From Eoetvoesiella caeni (GTDB lineage: Bacteria; Pseudomonadota; Gammaproteobacteria; Burkholderiales; Burkholderiaceae_B), in NCBI RefSeq assembly GCF_003315175.1, contig NZ_QNRQ01000013.1, positions 1 to 64,000 on the forward strand: a DNA stretch of 64,000 nucleotides, given 5' to 3'. Positions 36,169 to 44,925 of the stretch are shown in pieces; positions within the stretch are counted from its first letter, which is position 1, and each line of letters opens with the position of its first letter. The notes beneath the pieces are model-generated. The model searched no databases. It was not told the DNA's origin and was given only the letters and a program-made list of their open reading frames with translations. A program made the translations under genes and the position numbers.

Positions 36169-37455
36169 ATGAAGAAAATCCTGCTTTCCTGCACGCTGCT
36201 TGCTGTCCTGGCGGCGTGCAGCAGTGTGCCTCCCCAACCTGAAACGGCAGTGGTCCCCGGCGGCCCGGCCGCCGAAAACATAGCGGAACAGCCCCTGCGG
36301 GTGCCGGCCCTGAGCGCCATGCGCGATACGGCGCCGCGTGTTTTGGCCGGCAAGTTCCAGGCGGTCAATTGGGCGACGCTGCCGGGCTGGCAAAACGACG
36401 ACCTGCATTCGGTATGGAAAGCGTTCATCAATAATTGCAAGGGTCTGATGCGGCCTGTGTCGGGTTCGCTGGCAATGCAGGCTCGGGCCACGCCGCGCGC
36501 GTGGCAGCCGGTTTGCCTGGCGGCGCAGCAGTCGGGCATTCCTTCAAGCAATCCCGACCCGGCTCAGGTGCGTCAATTCTTGCAGGCGCAGTTGCAGCCA
36601 TGGCGCCTGCTGGACGCCGGCGGGCATCCGGCCAAAAATACCGTCACGGGCTATTACGAGCCCTTGATCCGGGCATCGCGTACACGCCAGGGTGCCTACC
36701 AGTGGCCCTTATATGCGGCGCCCGCCGATTTGCTCACCATTGACCTGGGTTCGGTGTACCCCGAGCTGGCCGGCAAGCGGATACGCGGCAAGCTTAACGG
36801 CAAGCGCGTGGTGCCTTACGACACGCGGGCGCAAATCGCCGCTTCGCCGAATCAGCCCCCTGTCATAGTCTGGGCCGACGATCCCGTCGAGGCGTTTTTC
36901 CTGCAAATCCAGGGCTCGGGCCGCGCGCAGCTGCCGGGCGGCGAAGTCGTGCGCCTGGCCTATGCCGACCACAACGGCCGCCCCTATGCATCGATCGGCA
37001 AATGGCTGGCCGACAAGGGCCTGCTGCCGCTGTCGCAAGCGTCAATGCAAAACATCAAGGCATGGGCGCGGCAAAATCCCGCCCGCGTGCAAGAAATGCT
37101 TAACGCCAATCCAGCCATGGTGTTTTTTTCGGAAGAGCCGATTACCGATGTCGAGCTTGGCCCTAAAGGTGCCTACGGCATTCCTTTGATCGGGCAGCGC
37201 TCCGTTGCCGTGGACACCACTTTCGTGCCGTTGGGCACGCCTTTGTTCCTGTCCACCCAGTACCCGGCTTCGAACAAGCCTTTGCAGCACCTGGTGTTCG
37301 CCCAGGATACGGGCGCGGCAATCCGCGGCGCCGCGCGCACTGATTACTACTGGGGCTTTGGCGATGACGCCGGCGCCCAAGCCGGCCGCATGAAGCAGCA
37401 AGGCGAAATGTGGGTGTTGTGGCCGAAACAGGGCGGCACGCCGTCAGCGCGATGA
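36169..37455 (+). CDS. mltA: Membrane-bound lytic murein transglycosylase A
   Basis: Outer-membrane lipoprotein cutting peptidoglycan glycan strands, 428 residues. The lipobox is LAAC with C17. The MltA domain is recognised by VTGYYEPLIRASR, the 3D-domain block DTTFVPLGTPLFL and the C-terminal DTGAAIRGAARTDYYWGFGDDA, which carries the catalytic Asp. Start 36169 gives MKKILLSCTLL; a codon 9 bp earlier is possible. Its stop overlaps the next gene's start (ATGA). Confidence 0.95.
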   Translation: MKKILLSCTLLAVLAACSSVPPQPETAVVPGGPAAENIAEQPLRVPALSAMRDTAPRVLAGKFQAVNWATLPGWQNDDLHSVWKAFINNCKGLMRPVSGSLAMQARATPRAWQPVCLAAQQSGIPSSNPDPAQVRQFLQAQLQPWRLLDAGGHPAKNTVTGYYEPLIRASRTRQGAYQWPLYAAPADLLTIDLGSVYPELAGKRIRGKLNGKRVVPYDTRAQIAASPNQPPVIVWADDPVEAFFLQIQGSGRAQLPGGEVVRLAYADHNGRPYASIGKWLADKGLLPLSQASMQNIKAWARQNPARVQEMLNANPAMVFFSEEPITDVELGPKGAYGIPLIGQRSVAVDTTFVPLGTPLFLSTQYPASNKPLQHLVFAQDTGAAIRGAARTDYYWGFGDDAGAQAGRMKQQGEMWVLWPKQGGTPSAR

Positions 37456-38624
37456 ACACCCGGCGCATTGTCGTATGCGGTACCGGTATTGTCGGCCTGG
37501 CCGCCGCGCTGGGCCTGACCAAGGCGGGAGGCCAGGTCACGCTGCTGGGGCCCGACATGCCCGTGCCGCCAGTCCGCGACGACGAATATTGCCCGCGTGT
37601 TTATGCTATTTCGCCCGCCAGCCAGCAGTTTCTGGAGGGGCTGGGCGTCTGGGCCATGATGGATGCGTCGCGGCTGACGCCGGTCGAAGCCATGGAGGTT
37701 TATGGCGATGCCAGCGGGAAAGTTGTTTTGCGCGCCTGGCAGGCGGCGCTTCCGATACTGGCCTGGATAGTCGAGTCCAGCGAACTGGAGCGCGTTTTGC
37801 GGCAGGCGGTGCAGGTGTTCGGGATAAGCCGGCAGGCGGACAAGTTCCGCGAGCTGCAAGCGGGCGTGGCGATCACCGAATCGGGCAAGCGGCTGGAAGC
37901 CGATTTGCTGGTGGGCGCCGACGGGGCAAACTCCCCGGTGCGTGCGGCCGCAGGCATTAGCCATGAGTCGAAAGCGTATTCCGATACTGGCCTGGTTGTG
38001 CATTTGACTGCGCAGTATCCTCACCAGAATACGGCGTTGCAATGGTTTACCGCCGACGGTGTGCTGGCTTTGCTGCCCCTGCCGGACACGGCGCAAGGGC
38101 ACCAGGTTTCCATGGTGTGGTCGATGCCCGAGGCGCATGCCGCCCAGTTGCAGTCCATGCCCGAGAACGAACGCAACGCGGCGCTCGAGCTGCGTCTGCT
38201 GGAGGCAACCGGTGGACGGCTGGGACGCTTGACGGTGCGCAGTCCTTTGCTGGGCTTTCCGCTGTTCCTGGAAAAAAGCGGCATGGTGGCGGCGGGCGTT
38301 GCCTTGGTCGGCGATGCGGCTCACCGCGTTCATCCTTTGGCCGGCCAGGGTTTGAATCTGGGTTTGGGCGATGTGGAGAAGCTGATCGATGTGGTGCGCG
38401 ACTGCGAGCCTTATCGCGGGATAGGCGAGCCGCGGGTGCTTAACCGTTATCGCCGCGCGCGTGCCGAGGCTGTGATGGCCATGGGTTTGGCTACAGACGG
38501 GCTGTATCGTCTGTTTGCGTCGCAAGCGGCGCCGGTGGTGCTGGCGCGCAATGTGGGCATGCGGCTGGTGGACAAGCTGCCCATGCTCAAGCGTTTTCTT
38601 ATCAGCGGGGCGTCGGGCGGCTGA
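37452..38624 (+). CDS. UbiH/UbiF family FAD-dependent hydroxylase
   Basis: 390-residue flavin monooxygenase of the ubiquinone-biosynthesis family. It has an N-terminal dinucleotide motif (GTGIVGLAAALGL), ADGANS in the middle and the family-specific GDAAHRVHPLAGQGLNLGLGD. It probably hydroxylates a prenylated quinone precursor; which ring position cannot be assigned by eye. It is coupled to mltA by a 4-nt overlap and precedes dsbC. Confidence 0.88.
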   Translation: MNTRRIVVCGTGIVGLAAALGLTKAGGQVTLLGPDMPVPPVRDDEYCPRVYAISPASQQFLEGLGVWAMMDASRLTPVEAMEVYGDASGKVVLRAWQAALPILAWIVESSELERVLRQAVQVFGISRQADKFRELQAGVAITESGKRLEADLLVGADGANSPVRAAAGISHESKAYSDTGLVVHLTAQYPHQNTALQWFTADGVLALLPLPDTAQGHQVSMVWSMPEAHAAQLQSMPENERNAALELRLLEATGGRLGRLTVRSPLLGFPLFLEKSGMVAAGVALVGDAAHRVHPLAGQGLNLGLGDVEKLIDVVRDCEPYRGIGEPRVLNRYRRARAEAVMAMGLATDGLYRLFASQAAPVVLARNVGMRLVDKLPMLKRFLISGASGG

Positions 38625-38699
38625 CGACGCTTGCGGCGCGGCAAGCGGGGCTTGATCGCTGCCTTTATAATCGGGCATTCAAAATTCAAAGGTTTCACT

Positions 38700-39491
38700 A
38701 TGGTCCGGCCTTTTTCGGGTTTGTTTTTAGCGGCTTTTGCTGGCGGTATTCTGGCGGCTGGCATGGGGGCCGCGGTGGCGCAAACGTCGGCTCCGGCGGT
38801 TGTGTCTACACAGCAGGCGGCTGCGGCGCAGCCTGTGACGCCCGAGACGCTGGCGCAGGTGAAGCAGGCGTTCGAGCATCGTTTCGAGGGTATCAAGGTC
38901 GCGGCGGTGAATCCTACTCCGCTTCCTGGGCTGTTCGAGGTTCAGGTGGAATCCGACTTGATGTATACGGATATTGACGCCAATTATGTTTTGCAGGGTT
39001 CGCTGATCGATGCGCGTGCGCGGGTGGATTTGACTGCGCAGCGTTTGGCGAAGCTGTCCGAGGTTCCTTTTGATTCTTTGCCGCTGGATAAGGCTATCAA
39101 GCAGGTTCGGGGCAATGGCGAGCGCAAGATTGCGGTGTTCGAAGATCCTAATTGCGGGTATTGCAAGCAGCTGCATCGTACGCTGGAAAGTGTGGACAAT
39201 ATTACGATTTATACGTTGTTGTTCCCGATTCTTTCGCCTGATTCGAATGTGAAGGCGCGCAATATTTGGTGCGCGAAGGATAAGGCGGCGACGTGGCGGG
39301 ACTGGATGGTGAATGCGAAGACGCCGGCGGAGGCTCAGTGCGATACGCCTATCGACGAGCTTTTGGCTTTTGGCCGCAAGCTTAGGGTGCAGGGGACGCC
39401 GGCCATCTTTTTTGCGGATGGGTCACGGGTGAATGGGGCTTTGCCTTTGGACGCTTTGAATAAGAAGCTGGCTAGCGTTAAGGTTGATTGA
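38700..39491 (+). CDS. dsbC: Thiol:disulfide interchange protein DsbC
   Basis: Periplasmic disulfide isomerase, 263 residues. Sec signal peptide ends near AVAQTSA (about residue 28). An N-terminal dimerisation domain and linker lead to a thioredoxin domain with active site C152-G-Y-C155 and the cis-proline TPAIFF. A second Cys pair (about 197 and 216) matches the structural disulfide of DsbC. It is followed by an octamer array and repeat copy C. Confidence 0.93.
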   Translation: MVRPFSGLFLAAFAGGILAAGMGAAVAQTSAPAVVSTQQAAAAQPVTPETLAQVKQAFEHRFEGIKVAAVNPTPLPGLFEVQVESDLMYTDIDANYVLQGSLIDARARVDLTAQRLAKLSEVPFDSLPLDKAIKQVRGNGERKIAVFEDPNCGYCKQLHRTLESVDNITIYTLLFPILSPDSNVKARNIWCAKDKAATWRDWMVNAKTPAEAQCDTPIDELLAFGRKLRVQGTPAIFFADGSRVNGALPLDALNKKLASVKVD

Positions 39492-39525
39492 GTTCTTGAG
39501 TTCTTGAGTTCTTGAGTTCTTGAGC
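39489..39525. repeat. Octamer tandem array (GAGTTCTT)4
   Basis: Immediately at the dsbC stop the unit GAGTTCTT is iterated four times, then runs into GAGCGGCTGT. The same octamer starts repeat copy C (GAGTTCTTAATCGG at 39557), so the array looks like an iteration of the element's 5' boundary. Confidence 0.85.
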
Positions 39526-39558
39526 GGCTGTGGTGTTTTGCCTCGGTTGCTGGTTTGA

Positions 39559-39800
39559 GTTCTTAATCGGCCGTTTTAGCCCAGCCGATTTTGCTCAGGT
39601 CGCTGCGGCCTCGGCTGCGCCGAGGCTACCCGCGCCGCCAGCCGTTTTCGGGCGTTCGCAAAACTCGCGCGAATGGGCAGCCCCCGGCTGCCCATAAACG
39701 CCGCGCTCAAACAGCTGCTCACTTGCACCCCGAAAACGGCAGGCAGCGCGGCTTGCTCCAACTTCACAAAACCGGCTGGGCTAAAACGACCTAGGGACGG
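39559..39800. repeat. Structured intergenic repeat, copy C
   Basis: Third full copy, convergent side of dsbC. Outer arms 39573-39593 and 39767-39787 (one mismatch), middle arms 39630-39652 and 39729-39751, central hairpin 39673-39695 (ATGGGCAGCC/GGCTGCCCAT, loop CCC). The middle arms differ strongly in sequence from copies A and B (GC-rich rather than ending in TTTTCAGG) yet remain complementary to each other. Confidence 0.9.
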
Positions 39801-40125
39801 GTTTGGGCTGCGGCTGGTCATGGGGCGGCGGGGGGGCTTTGGGTGTCGCTTCTAACTTTCTTGAATGCGGTACTCATACTGATGCTTGCTTGCATCCCGA
39901 AAACGGCAGGCACCGCGGCTTGCTCCAACTTCGCAAAACCGGCTGGGCGGACCGGCCTAGGGGCGGGTTTGGGCTGCGGCTGGTCATCGGGCGGCGGGGG
40001 GCTTTGGATGTCGCTTCTAACTTTCTTGAATGCGGTACTCATACAGATGCTCGCTTGCTTTCGAAAACGGCAGGCGGCGCGACTTGTTTTAGCTTCGCAA
40101 AACCGGCTGGGCTAAAACGGCCTGG
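39729..40125. repeat. Tandem amplification of the 3' half of repeat copy C
   Basis: The middle-arm/outer-arm 3' segment recurs three times: the core CGAAAACGGCAGGC starts at 39731, 39898 and 40062 (periods about 167 and 164 bp). Between cores lies a conserved spacer containing TCGCTTCTAACTTTCTTGAA. The last unit ends with an intact right arm GGCTGGGCTAAAACGG. A degenerate remnant of the right arm follows at about 40170-40210. The region up to the LysR gene at 40265 holds no credible gene. Confidence 0.85.
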
Positions 40126-40264
40126 AGGCGGGGTGGGGTGTGGGTAGCCGGCCATGGGCGCTGCGGCGCCGCGTGCTTCAACTTCAAAACCAGTTGGACT
40201 AAATCGGCTTGCTTGCGATGTGGCGGTGCCCACCGTCGGGTTGCGACGAAGGCGGCGTTCCGGG

Positions 40265-41176
40265 TTAGCTGGATGGGGTGGAGAACAGGTTGAAGATGAT
40301 GTTGCGCAGCCATTGGTTGCCTGGCTCTTTGTGGTATTTGGCGTGCCAGAACAGGTTGATGCCGATTTTTGGCAGGGTTATGGGATGGGGTGCGTAGCTT
40401 AGTTTGAAGGGTTCGGCGTAGCGGCGGGCGTAGAGTTCGGGGACGGTGGAGATCATGTCGGTGGCGGCGAGGATGTGACCTACCGCGACGAAGTGGGGTA
40501 CCAGCAGGCGGATGCGGCGGCCTGGTCCTTTGCTTTCGATGATGTCGTCTATTTGCGCGTGGCCGGTTCCGGCGGATACGACTACGGCGTGGTCGGCGTC
40601 GAAAAATTGGCGTTGGGTTATTTTTCCTTTGGCCAAGGGGTGGCCTGTGCGAAAAAGGCAGACGTAGCTTTGCATGAAGAGCCGCTGTTGGAAGAAGCCG
40701 GTCTTGAGCTGGGGCAGCAGGCCTATGGCCAGGTCTACGTGGCCGGCCTCCATTTCGTTGCGCAGGCTGTCGGAATTGCTGCGCACGGTGCTCAGGGTTA
40801 CGCCGGGGGCGATGTTTTCAAGCCGTTGCATGAGTTTGGGCAGAAGTTCGATTTCTCCCAGGTCGGTCATGCCAAGGACGAATTTGCGGTCGCTGGTGGT
40901 GGGGTCGAAGGTGGTTTGCTGGTTCAGGGTGTTGTGTATGGTGCTGAGTGCGTAGGCGATGGGTTCGGCCAGCTGGCTGGCATAGGGGGTGGGCTCCATG
41001 CCGCGGGAGGTTCGCAGGAATAGTTCGTCGCCCAGCAGGGTGCGCAGCCGCTTCAGGGCGTTGCTGACGGTGGGCTGGGTCAGGCCGAGTTTGGCGGCGG
41101 CGCCGGAAACGCTGCGCTCCATCAGCAAGTGATGGTAGATGACGAGCAGATTCAGATCGATGTCTTTTAGGTCCAT
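40265..41176 (-). CDS. LysR family regulator (NahR/NagR-like)
   Basis: 303-residue LysR-type regulator with N-terminal HTH (SVSGAAAKLGLTQPTVSNALKRL type) and a C-terminal effector domain. The start DLKDIDLNLLVIYHHLL and the end FWHAKYHKEPGNQWLR resemble the NahR/NagR/LinR group that responds to salicylate or related aromatics. Divergent from the oxygenase operon, which it probably activates; candidate boxes lie at 41307-41336. Confidence 0.88.
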   Translation of the reverse strand: MDLKDIDLNLLVIYHHLLMERSVSGAAAKLGLTQPTVSNALKRLRTLLGDELFLRTSRGMEPTPYASQLAEPIAYALSTIHNTLNQQTTFDPTTSDRKFVLGMTDLGEIELLPKLMQRLENIAPGVTLSTVRSNSDSLRNEMEAGHVDLAIGLLPQLKTGFFQQRLFMQSYVCLFRTGHPLAKGKITQRQFFDADHAVVVSAGTGHAQIDDIIESKGPGRRIRLLVPHFVAVGHILAATDMISTVPELYARRYAEPFKLSYAPHPITLPKIGINLFWHAKYHKEPGNQWLRNIIFNLFSTPSS

Positions 41177-41430
41177 GGCTGTAGTCCTTTTGATCCCCTT
41201 CCAATGTCACGCCTGGCGGTAATGCTGCGGACCGGCATTGCTGTTGCAAGGCGGTCGATTCTGAAAGGCAGGTGCTGGTCAAGGGAATGGAGGCAGTGAC
41301 AGTGATATTCACGGCGTCTATACATTGAATTCACCGTATTCTATTTATCAATTATATTCGCTTGCCTATACTAAGCCCAGTTTTAATCAAGCAAATGGTC
41401 TGAGGGCTTCAGCCGCAGACGGGGCGAATC
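41177..41430. promoter_or_regulatory. Divergent promoter region with LysR-type direct repeats
   Basis: ATTCACGG at 41307-41314 and ATTCACCG at 41329-41336 are direct repeats spaced exactly 22 bp, two helical turns. ATTCACG is also the core of the NahR site described for naphthalene operons. An AT-rich stretch follows (41337-41375), suitable for the oxygenase promoter. Confidence 0.6.
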
Positions 41431-42417
41431 ATGGAATTATTAGTTCAGCCGCTGGACCAGAAGTTGTCGGTGGAATCCGGCGCGAACCTGCTTGAAGTTT
41501 TGCGCTCGAACGATGTGCCTATTTCGTATAGCTGCATGGCGGGCCGTTGCGGCACGTGCCGCTGCAAGGTTCTTGATGGCCAGGTGCTGGAGTCGGGCCG
41601 CGAGATCAAGCGCACGGGGCTGAACGATGGCGCTTACGTGCTGGCGTGCATGAGCGTGCTGACCGAGGCCTGTACGGTGGAAATCCCCGAGCCGGACGAG
41701 GTGGTGACGCATCCGGCACGCATTATCAAGGCGAAGGTCGTTGCGGTGCAGGATATGACGCACGATATCAAGTGCGTGCGCCTCAAGCCTTCCAAGCCGT
41801 TGGAGTATTCCCCTGGGCAGTACGCTACGCTGCAATTCAGTCCGGATCATATTCGCCCGTATTCGATGGCCGGCCTGGCGGAGGACGGCGAACTGGAATT
41901 TCATGTGCGGGTTGTGCCGGACGGGCGCGTCAGCGGCTATGTGAACAGCGAACTTAAAGAGGGCGATGCGGTGCGCATCAGCGGTCCTTTGGGCACGGCG
42001 TACTTGCGCCGCAAGCATGAAGGGCCTATTTTGTGTATTGCGGGCGGCACTGGCCTGGCGCCGGTGCTATCGATTGTGCGCGGCGCGCTGGCCGGCGGCA
42101 TGGGCAATCCGATTCATATTTATTTCGGCGTGCGTTCAGCCCAGGATATCTACAAGGCCGACGTGCTTGCGCAAATGGCCTCGCAGTATAGTCAAGTGAA
42201 GGTTCATTTTGTGGTGGCGTCGGGCCCTGTCAAGGCTGGCCTGCGCTCGGGGTTGGTGACGGACGCGGTGGCGCAGGACTGGCAAGGCCTGGAAGGGTTT
42301 CGCGCTTATGTCTGCGGTGCGCCGCCCATGGTCGAGGCGGCGGTCATGCTGCTGACGGGCAAGGGTTTGCCGGCCGAACATATATACGCGGACGCGTTTT
42401 ACGCCAGTGCAACATAA
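41431..42417 (+). CDS. Ring-hydroxylating oxygenase ferredoxin reductase component (NagAa-like)
   Basis: 328-residue NAD(P)H:ferredoxin reductase. N-terminal plant-type 2Fe-2S domain with C35, C40, C43 and C73 ([10 protein letters not shown]...ACMS), then FAD domain (RPYSMAG) and NAD domain ([13 protein letters not shown]). It passes electrons to the Rieske ferredoxin encoded three genes later. First gene of an AaGHAb-ordered operon as in the nag salicylate 5-hydroxylase of Ralstonia. Confidence 0.92.
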   Translation: MELLVQPLDQKLSVESGANLLEVLRSNDVPISYSCMAGRCGTCRCKVLDGQVLESGREIKRTGLNDGAYVLACMSVLTEACTVEIPEPDEVVTHPARIIKAKVVAVQDMTHDIKCVRLKPSKPLEYSPGQYATLQFSPDHIRPYSMAGLAEDGELEFHVRVVPDGRVSGYVNSELKEGDAVRISGPLGTAYLRRKHEGPILCIAGGTGLAPVLSIVRGALAGGMGNPIHIYFGVRSAQDIYKADVLAQMASQYSQVKVHFVVASGPVKAGLRSGLVTDAVAQDWQGLEGFRAYVCGAPPMVEAAVMLLTGKGLPAEHIYADAFYASAT

Positions 42418-42465
42418 GCCAGGTTTCGCCCGCGGGGGCAAAAGTTCAAAGCAAGGAGACGAGTC

Positions 42466-43728
42466 ATGAGCGACATTCCTGTTGTATTTCCCAAAGACCC
42501 GACGTGGCGGGAAGAGGGCACCAGCCGTATTCCGTTCTGGGCCTACACCGACGAAGATGTGTACAAGAAAGAACTGGAACGGCTGTTCTATCACGGGCAT
42601 TGGTGTTATGTAGGCCTGGAGGCCGAGATACCGAATCCGGGCGACTTCAAGCGCACGCTTATCGGCGAACGTTCGGTGATCCTGACGCGCGACCTGGAAG
42701 GTGGCATCAACGTTGTTGAAAACGTCTGTGCGCACCGCGGCATGCAGTTTTGCCGCGAGCGCCATGGCAATAAAAAAGAATTGGTGTGCCCTTATCACCA
42801 ATGGAACTACAGCCTGAAGGGCGACTTGCAGGGCGTGCCTTTCTTGCGCGGCGTGAAGCAAAACGGCAAGGTGCTGGGCGGCTTCCCCAAGGATTTCAAG
42901 ACCAGCGAGAACGGCCTGAACAAGCTGAAGGTGGCGGTGCGCGGCGGGGTGGTGTTTGCTTCGTTCGACCACGAGGTCGAAAGCTTTGAAGACTACATTG
43001 GGCCAGAGATCCTTGGCTATTTCGACCGCCTGTTCAATGGCCGCAAGCTGACCATTCTGGGCTACAACCGCCAGTGCATTCCGGGCAACTGGAAGCTGAT
43101 GCAGGAAAATATCAAAGACCCTTATCACCCGGGCCTGCTGCATACGTGGTTCATTACTTACGGCCTGTGGCGTGCCGACAATAAATCGGCGCTGCGCATG
43201 GACGACAAGTTCCGGCATGCGGCCATGATTTCCACGCGCGGCAACAGCGGCAATAAAAACGAAGTGACCAGCGGCGTAACCAGCTTCAAAGAGGGCATGG
43301 AAATCCAGGACAAGCGTTTGCTGGACATCGTGCACGAAGACTGGTGGGGCGAGCCCACCGCCGTCATGCTTACTATCTTCCCCAGCGTGATTTTCCAGCA
43401 GCAAGTCAATAGCGTGTCCACCCGCCATATCCAGCCCAATGGCAACGGCAGCTTCGACTTTGTGTGGACGCACTTCGGCTTTGAGGACGACACGCCCGAA
43501 ATGACGCAGCGCCGCCTGGTGCAGGCGAACCTGTTCGGGCCCGCGGGATTCGTGTCGGCCGACGACGGCGAAGTCATCGAGTTCTCGCAAGACGGTTTCG
43601 AGCAAAAGCCTTATCACCGTGCTTTGGCCGAGCTAGGCGGCCACACTGCCGAGAACACCGAGCATATGGTGACCGAGACGCTGATACGCGGCATGTACGA
43701 TTACTGGCGCAAAGTCATGGAGGGCTAG
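42466..43728 (+). CDS. Rieske oxygenase large subunit (salicylate 5-hydroxylase NagG-like)
   Basis: 420-residue alpha subunit. Rieske cluster ligands C88-H90 and C108-H111 (CAHRGMQFC...CPYHQW); the mononuclear iron site has D218, H221 and H226 ([12 protein letters not shown]). Likely reaction: 5-hydroxylation of salicylate to gentisate. Anthranilate dioxygenase (AndAc type) is a close alternative that motifs cannot exclude. AAGGAG lies 8 nt before the ATG. Confidence 0.88.
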   Translation: MSDIPVVFPKDPTWREEGTSRIPFWAYTDEDVYKKELERLFYHGHWCYVGLEAEIPNPGDFKRTLIGERSVILTRDLEGGINVVENVCAHRGMQFCRERHGNKKELVCPYHQWNYSLKGDLQGVPFLRGVKQNGKVLGGFPKDFKTSENGLNKLKVAVRGGVVFASFDHEVESFEDYIGPEILGYFDRLFNGRKLTILGYNRQCIPGNWKLMQENIKDPYHPGLLHTWFITYGLWRADNKSALRMDDKFRHAAMISTRGNSGNKNEVTSGVTSFKEGMEIQDKRLLDIVHEDWWGEPTAVMLTIFPSVIFQQQVNSVSTRHIQPNGNGSFDFVWTHFGFEDDTPEMTQRRLVQANLFGPAGFVSADDGEVIEFSQDGFEQKPYHRALAELGGHTAENTEHMVTETLIRGMYDYWRKVMEG

Positions 43729-43732
43729 AGAA

Positions 43733-44203
43733 ATGGAATTTCAGACTTATTTTGAATTGACCAAGCTGTATGCCGATTACGCGGCGACGGTAGACAGGTA
43801 CGATTGGGACGGCTGGACGGAGTACTTCCTGGAAGACTGCGAATATAAATTGCAGCCGCGCGAGAACCATGAGCGGGGCTTTCCGTTGTCGACCATGTGG
43901 TTCATCAGCCGCAAGATGCTTAAAGACCGCGCCTACGGCATACGCGAAACGCTCTTCCATGATCCTTATTATCAGCGCCACGTGGTCGGCGCGCCGCGCG
44001 TCATATCGCATGAAGGCGACCTGATCGAGGCCGAGGCCAACTATGCGGTGTTTCGGACCAAATACGACGGCGAGTCGACGGTCTTTAATGTGGGCCGCTA
44101 TATCGACCGTATACGGGTTACCCCTGAAGGGCTGAAATTCGAGTCGCGGCATTGCATCTACGATTCCGAGATGATCCCCAATTCCATTATTTACCCCATT
44201 TGA
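43733..44203 (+). CDS. Rieske oxygenase small subunit (NagH-like)
   Basis: 156-residue beta subunit of the SnoaL-like cone fold, structural partner of the large subunit. The N-terminal [20 protein letters not shown] block and the later YDSEMIPNS end are typical. Starts 4 bp after the large subunit stop. Confidence 0.92.
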   Translation: MEFQTYFELTKLYADYAATVDRYDWDGWTEYFLEDCEYKLQPRENHERGFPLSTMWFISRKMLKDRAYGIRETLFHDPYYQRHVVGAPRVISHEGDLIEAEANYAVFRTKYDGESTVFNVGRYIDRIRVTPEGLKFESRHCIYDSEMIPNSIIYPI

Positions 44204-44222
44204 TACGAGCGAAGAAAGCAAT

Positions 44223-44543
44223 ATGGCAACTAACTGGATAGACGTGCTGGCATCGGAAGACGTGCCCGAGGACGACGTAATCGGCGTGGACGCGGCCGGC
44301 AAGCAATTGGCCATCTACAGCGTGGAAGGCGAGTTTTTCGTCACCGACAATATCTGTACGCACGGCCATGCGCGCCTGTGCGACGGTTTCCTTGAAGGCT
44401 TCGAAATTGAATGCCCGCTGCACCAGGGACGCTTCGACGTGCGCAGCGGCAAGGCTTTGTGCGAGCCACTGACCGAAGACATTCGCAGCTACCCCGTGAA
44501 AATCGAAGGCGGCCGGGTTTGGGTAGAGCTGGACGCGGCATGA
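44223..44543 (+). CDS. Rieske-type ferredoxin (NagAb-like)
   Basis: 106-residue Rieske 2Fe-2S ferredoxin with C45-H47 and C64-H67 ([11 protein letters not shown]...CPLHQGRFD). It shuttles electrons from the reductase to the oxygenase. Last gene of the oxygenase operon. Confidence 0.93.
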   Translation: MATNWIDVLASEDVPEDDVIGVDAAGKQLAIYSVEGEFFVTDNICTHGHARLCDGFLEGFEIECPLHQGRFDVRSGKALCEPLTEDIRSYPVKIEGGRVWVELDAA

Positions 44544-44925
44544 GCCGCGCCGGCCAGCCGGGACGCCCCGAAAAAGGCGGTCCGGCTATCGAGCTATTCC
44601 CAATCGGTCGTCATGTATAACCATAAAGCGCTTTTAAGGCCATGGCGTTTTCATCTACTATTTCGACGATGCGGCATGGCTATTCACGATGCGAGTAGCC
44701 ACTATGCCCAGATTTTTCTTGACTTGAGATGACCGTCATTTAGTATGGGAGGCTGTGCCAAACATACGGTATTGGCGGCTGTTGCCGATTTGCCGCTGCG
44801 GTTGATCAAGGCACGACTCCAATATCATGACGACCTGGCAGGTGCTGTGTCACCCTGCCGATAAAAAAGAGCGGGTAAACCCTGTCCACCAGAAGATTAA
44901 AGACATACAACGAGGAGGGTAGTTT
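44544..44925 (+). other. Non-coding gap between oxygenase and livHMGF genes
   Basis: 382 bp without a credible gene. A possible sigma-70 promoter is TTGACT (44719-44724), 16 bp, TAGTAT (44741-44746). ATTCACG, the half-site seen upstream of the oxygenase operon, recurs at 44682-44688 within GGCTATTCACGATGCGAGTAGCC-like imperfect dyad. Both suggest that the transporter operon has its own promoter under the same or a related LysR protein; this is inference. Confidence 0.4.

Noticed and set aside
39489-40125. CRISPR array
   Set aside because: The octamers are directly adjacent without spacers, and the 165-bp tandem units are nearly identical throughout, including the spacer-like parts; no cas genes.
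44544-44925. Small gene or RNA in the gap between oxygenase and transporter operons
   Set aside because: No frame with a ribosome site or recognisable fold was found; only promoter-like signals were retained.
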